Source of the DNA: an uncultured archaeon
GTDB taxonomy: Archaea; Nanobdellota; Nanobdellia; Woesearchaeales; CAIVOO01
Direction: 5' to 3'
Assembly (NCBI GenBank): GCA_903907555.1
Contig: CAIVOO010000096.1
Coordinates: 1 to 14,815, forward strand
DNA length: 14,815 bases
Part shown: positions 14,771 to 14,815 of the stretch, piece by piece
Layout: every line of letters starts with the position of its first letter
Numbering within the stretch: the stretch's first letter is position 1
Made by a program: the position numbers and the translations under genes
Notes under the pieces: model-generated
Database searches by the model: none
What the model was told of the DNA's origin: nothing
The model's input: the letters and a program-made list of their open reading frames with translations, nothing else

Positions 14771-14815
14771 GGAAATTACCCCTAACATGGCCGTAACCAC
14801 CAGTAACTCAACCAG
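14672..14815 (-). CDS. Prepilin-like protein N-terminus, fragment cut by the window edge and by the junction
   Basis: Reading in from the window edge on the minus strand gives LVELLVVTAMLGVISLAIFS, then TFNNGFKVWQKINKPLAEED and LGIFFDKL. The LVE followed by a long hydrophobic helix is the type IV prepilin/pseudopilin N-terminus, in which that E is residue 5 of the processed protein; the preceding basic peptide and G-F-T lie outside the window. The FNNG.KVWQK continuation resembles type II secretion or type IV pilus minor pseudopilins of bacteria (family recall, not tested). Beyond 14672 the frame runs antisense through the phosphoesterase and loses sense. It is unlike the two pilin-like proteins at the left of the window. 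Confidence 0.65.

Overview
The window looks archaeal, most likely from a DPANN-type lineage (Woesearchaeota/Pacearchaeota-like). This is inferred from a tRNA-Ile gene with an intron in the anticodon loop, TATA-box promoters with the same ATTTATAAAT core, a leaderless phosphoesterase gene beside genes with AAAAGAGG-type ribosome binding sites, and a giant secreted Ig-like/cysteine-rich protein next to small proteins with pilin-like N-termini. No 16S or ribosomal-protein marker is present, so the lineage is an inference.

Positions 1-12,700 hold a minus-strand surface-protein locus, transcribed right to left. It starts at a TATA box near 12,745 and reads: a 2,585-aa secreted multidomain protein; a 1,018-aa secreted protein with three cysteine-rich repeats, a calcium-binding loop, one membrane segment and a charged cytoplasmic tail; a 177-aa and a 346-aa protein, each with an N-terminal membrane anchor. 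The last three genes overlap by 4 and 7 nt and are probably translationally coupled. The two large proteins share the same 'CRY...C' Ig-like domains. Together they suggest a cell-surface or adhesion apparatus.

The most unusual feature is a pair of about 120-nt structured elements, one at the left edge (1-120) and one between the two large genes (about 4,787-4,911), in opposite orientations. They share a bulged long stem and a nearly identical G-rich core, while the outermost stem pairs and the stem around the core differ in sequence but stay paired. The second copy is bracketed by a 14-15 nt direct repeat that contains the ribosome binding site of the downstream gene. Removing the element plus one repeat copy would restore tight operon spacing. 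I read this as a small mobile or regulatory structured repeat; I do not recognise it.

Positions 12,700-14,815 are more AT-rich and hold ordinary genes: an EamA/DMT transporter, the intron-containing tRNA-Ile(GAT), and, divergently, a calcineurin-like metallophosphoesterase. The phosphoesterase loses its family C-terminus at about 14,696. The last ~140 bases instead encode, on the minus strand, the N-terminus of a bacterial-type prepilin. That join looks like an assembly chimera or a recombination junction, so the final ~140 bases should not be trusted as part of this genome.
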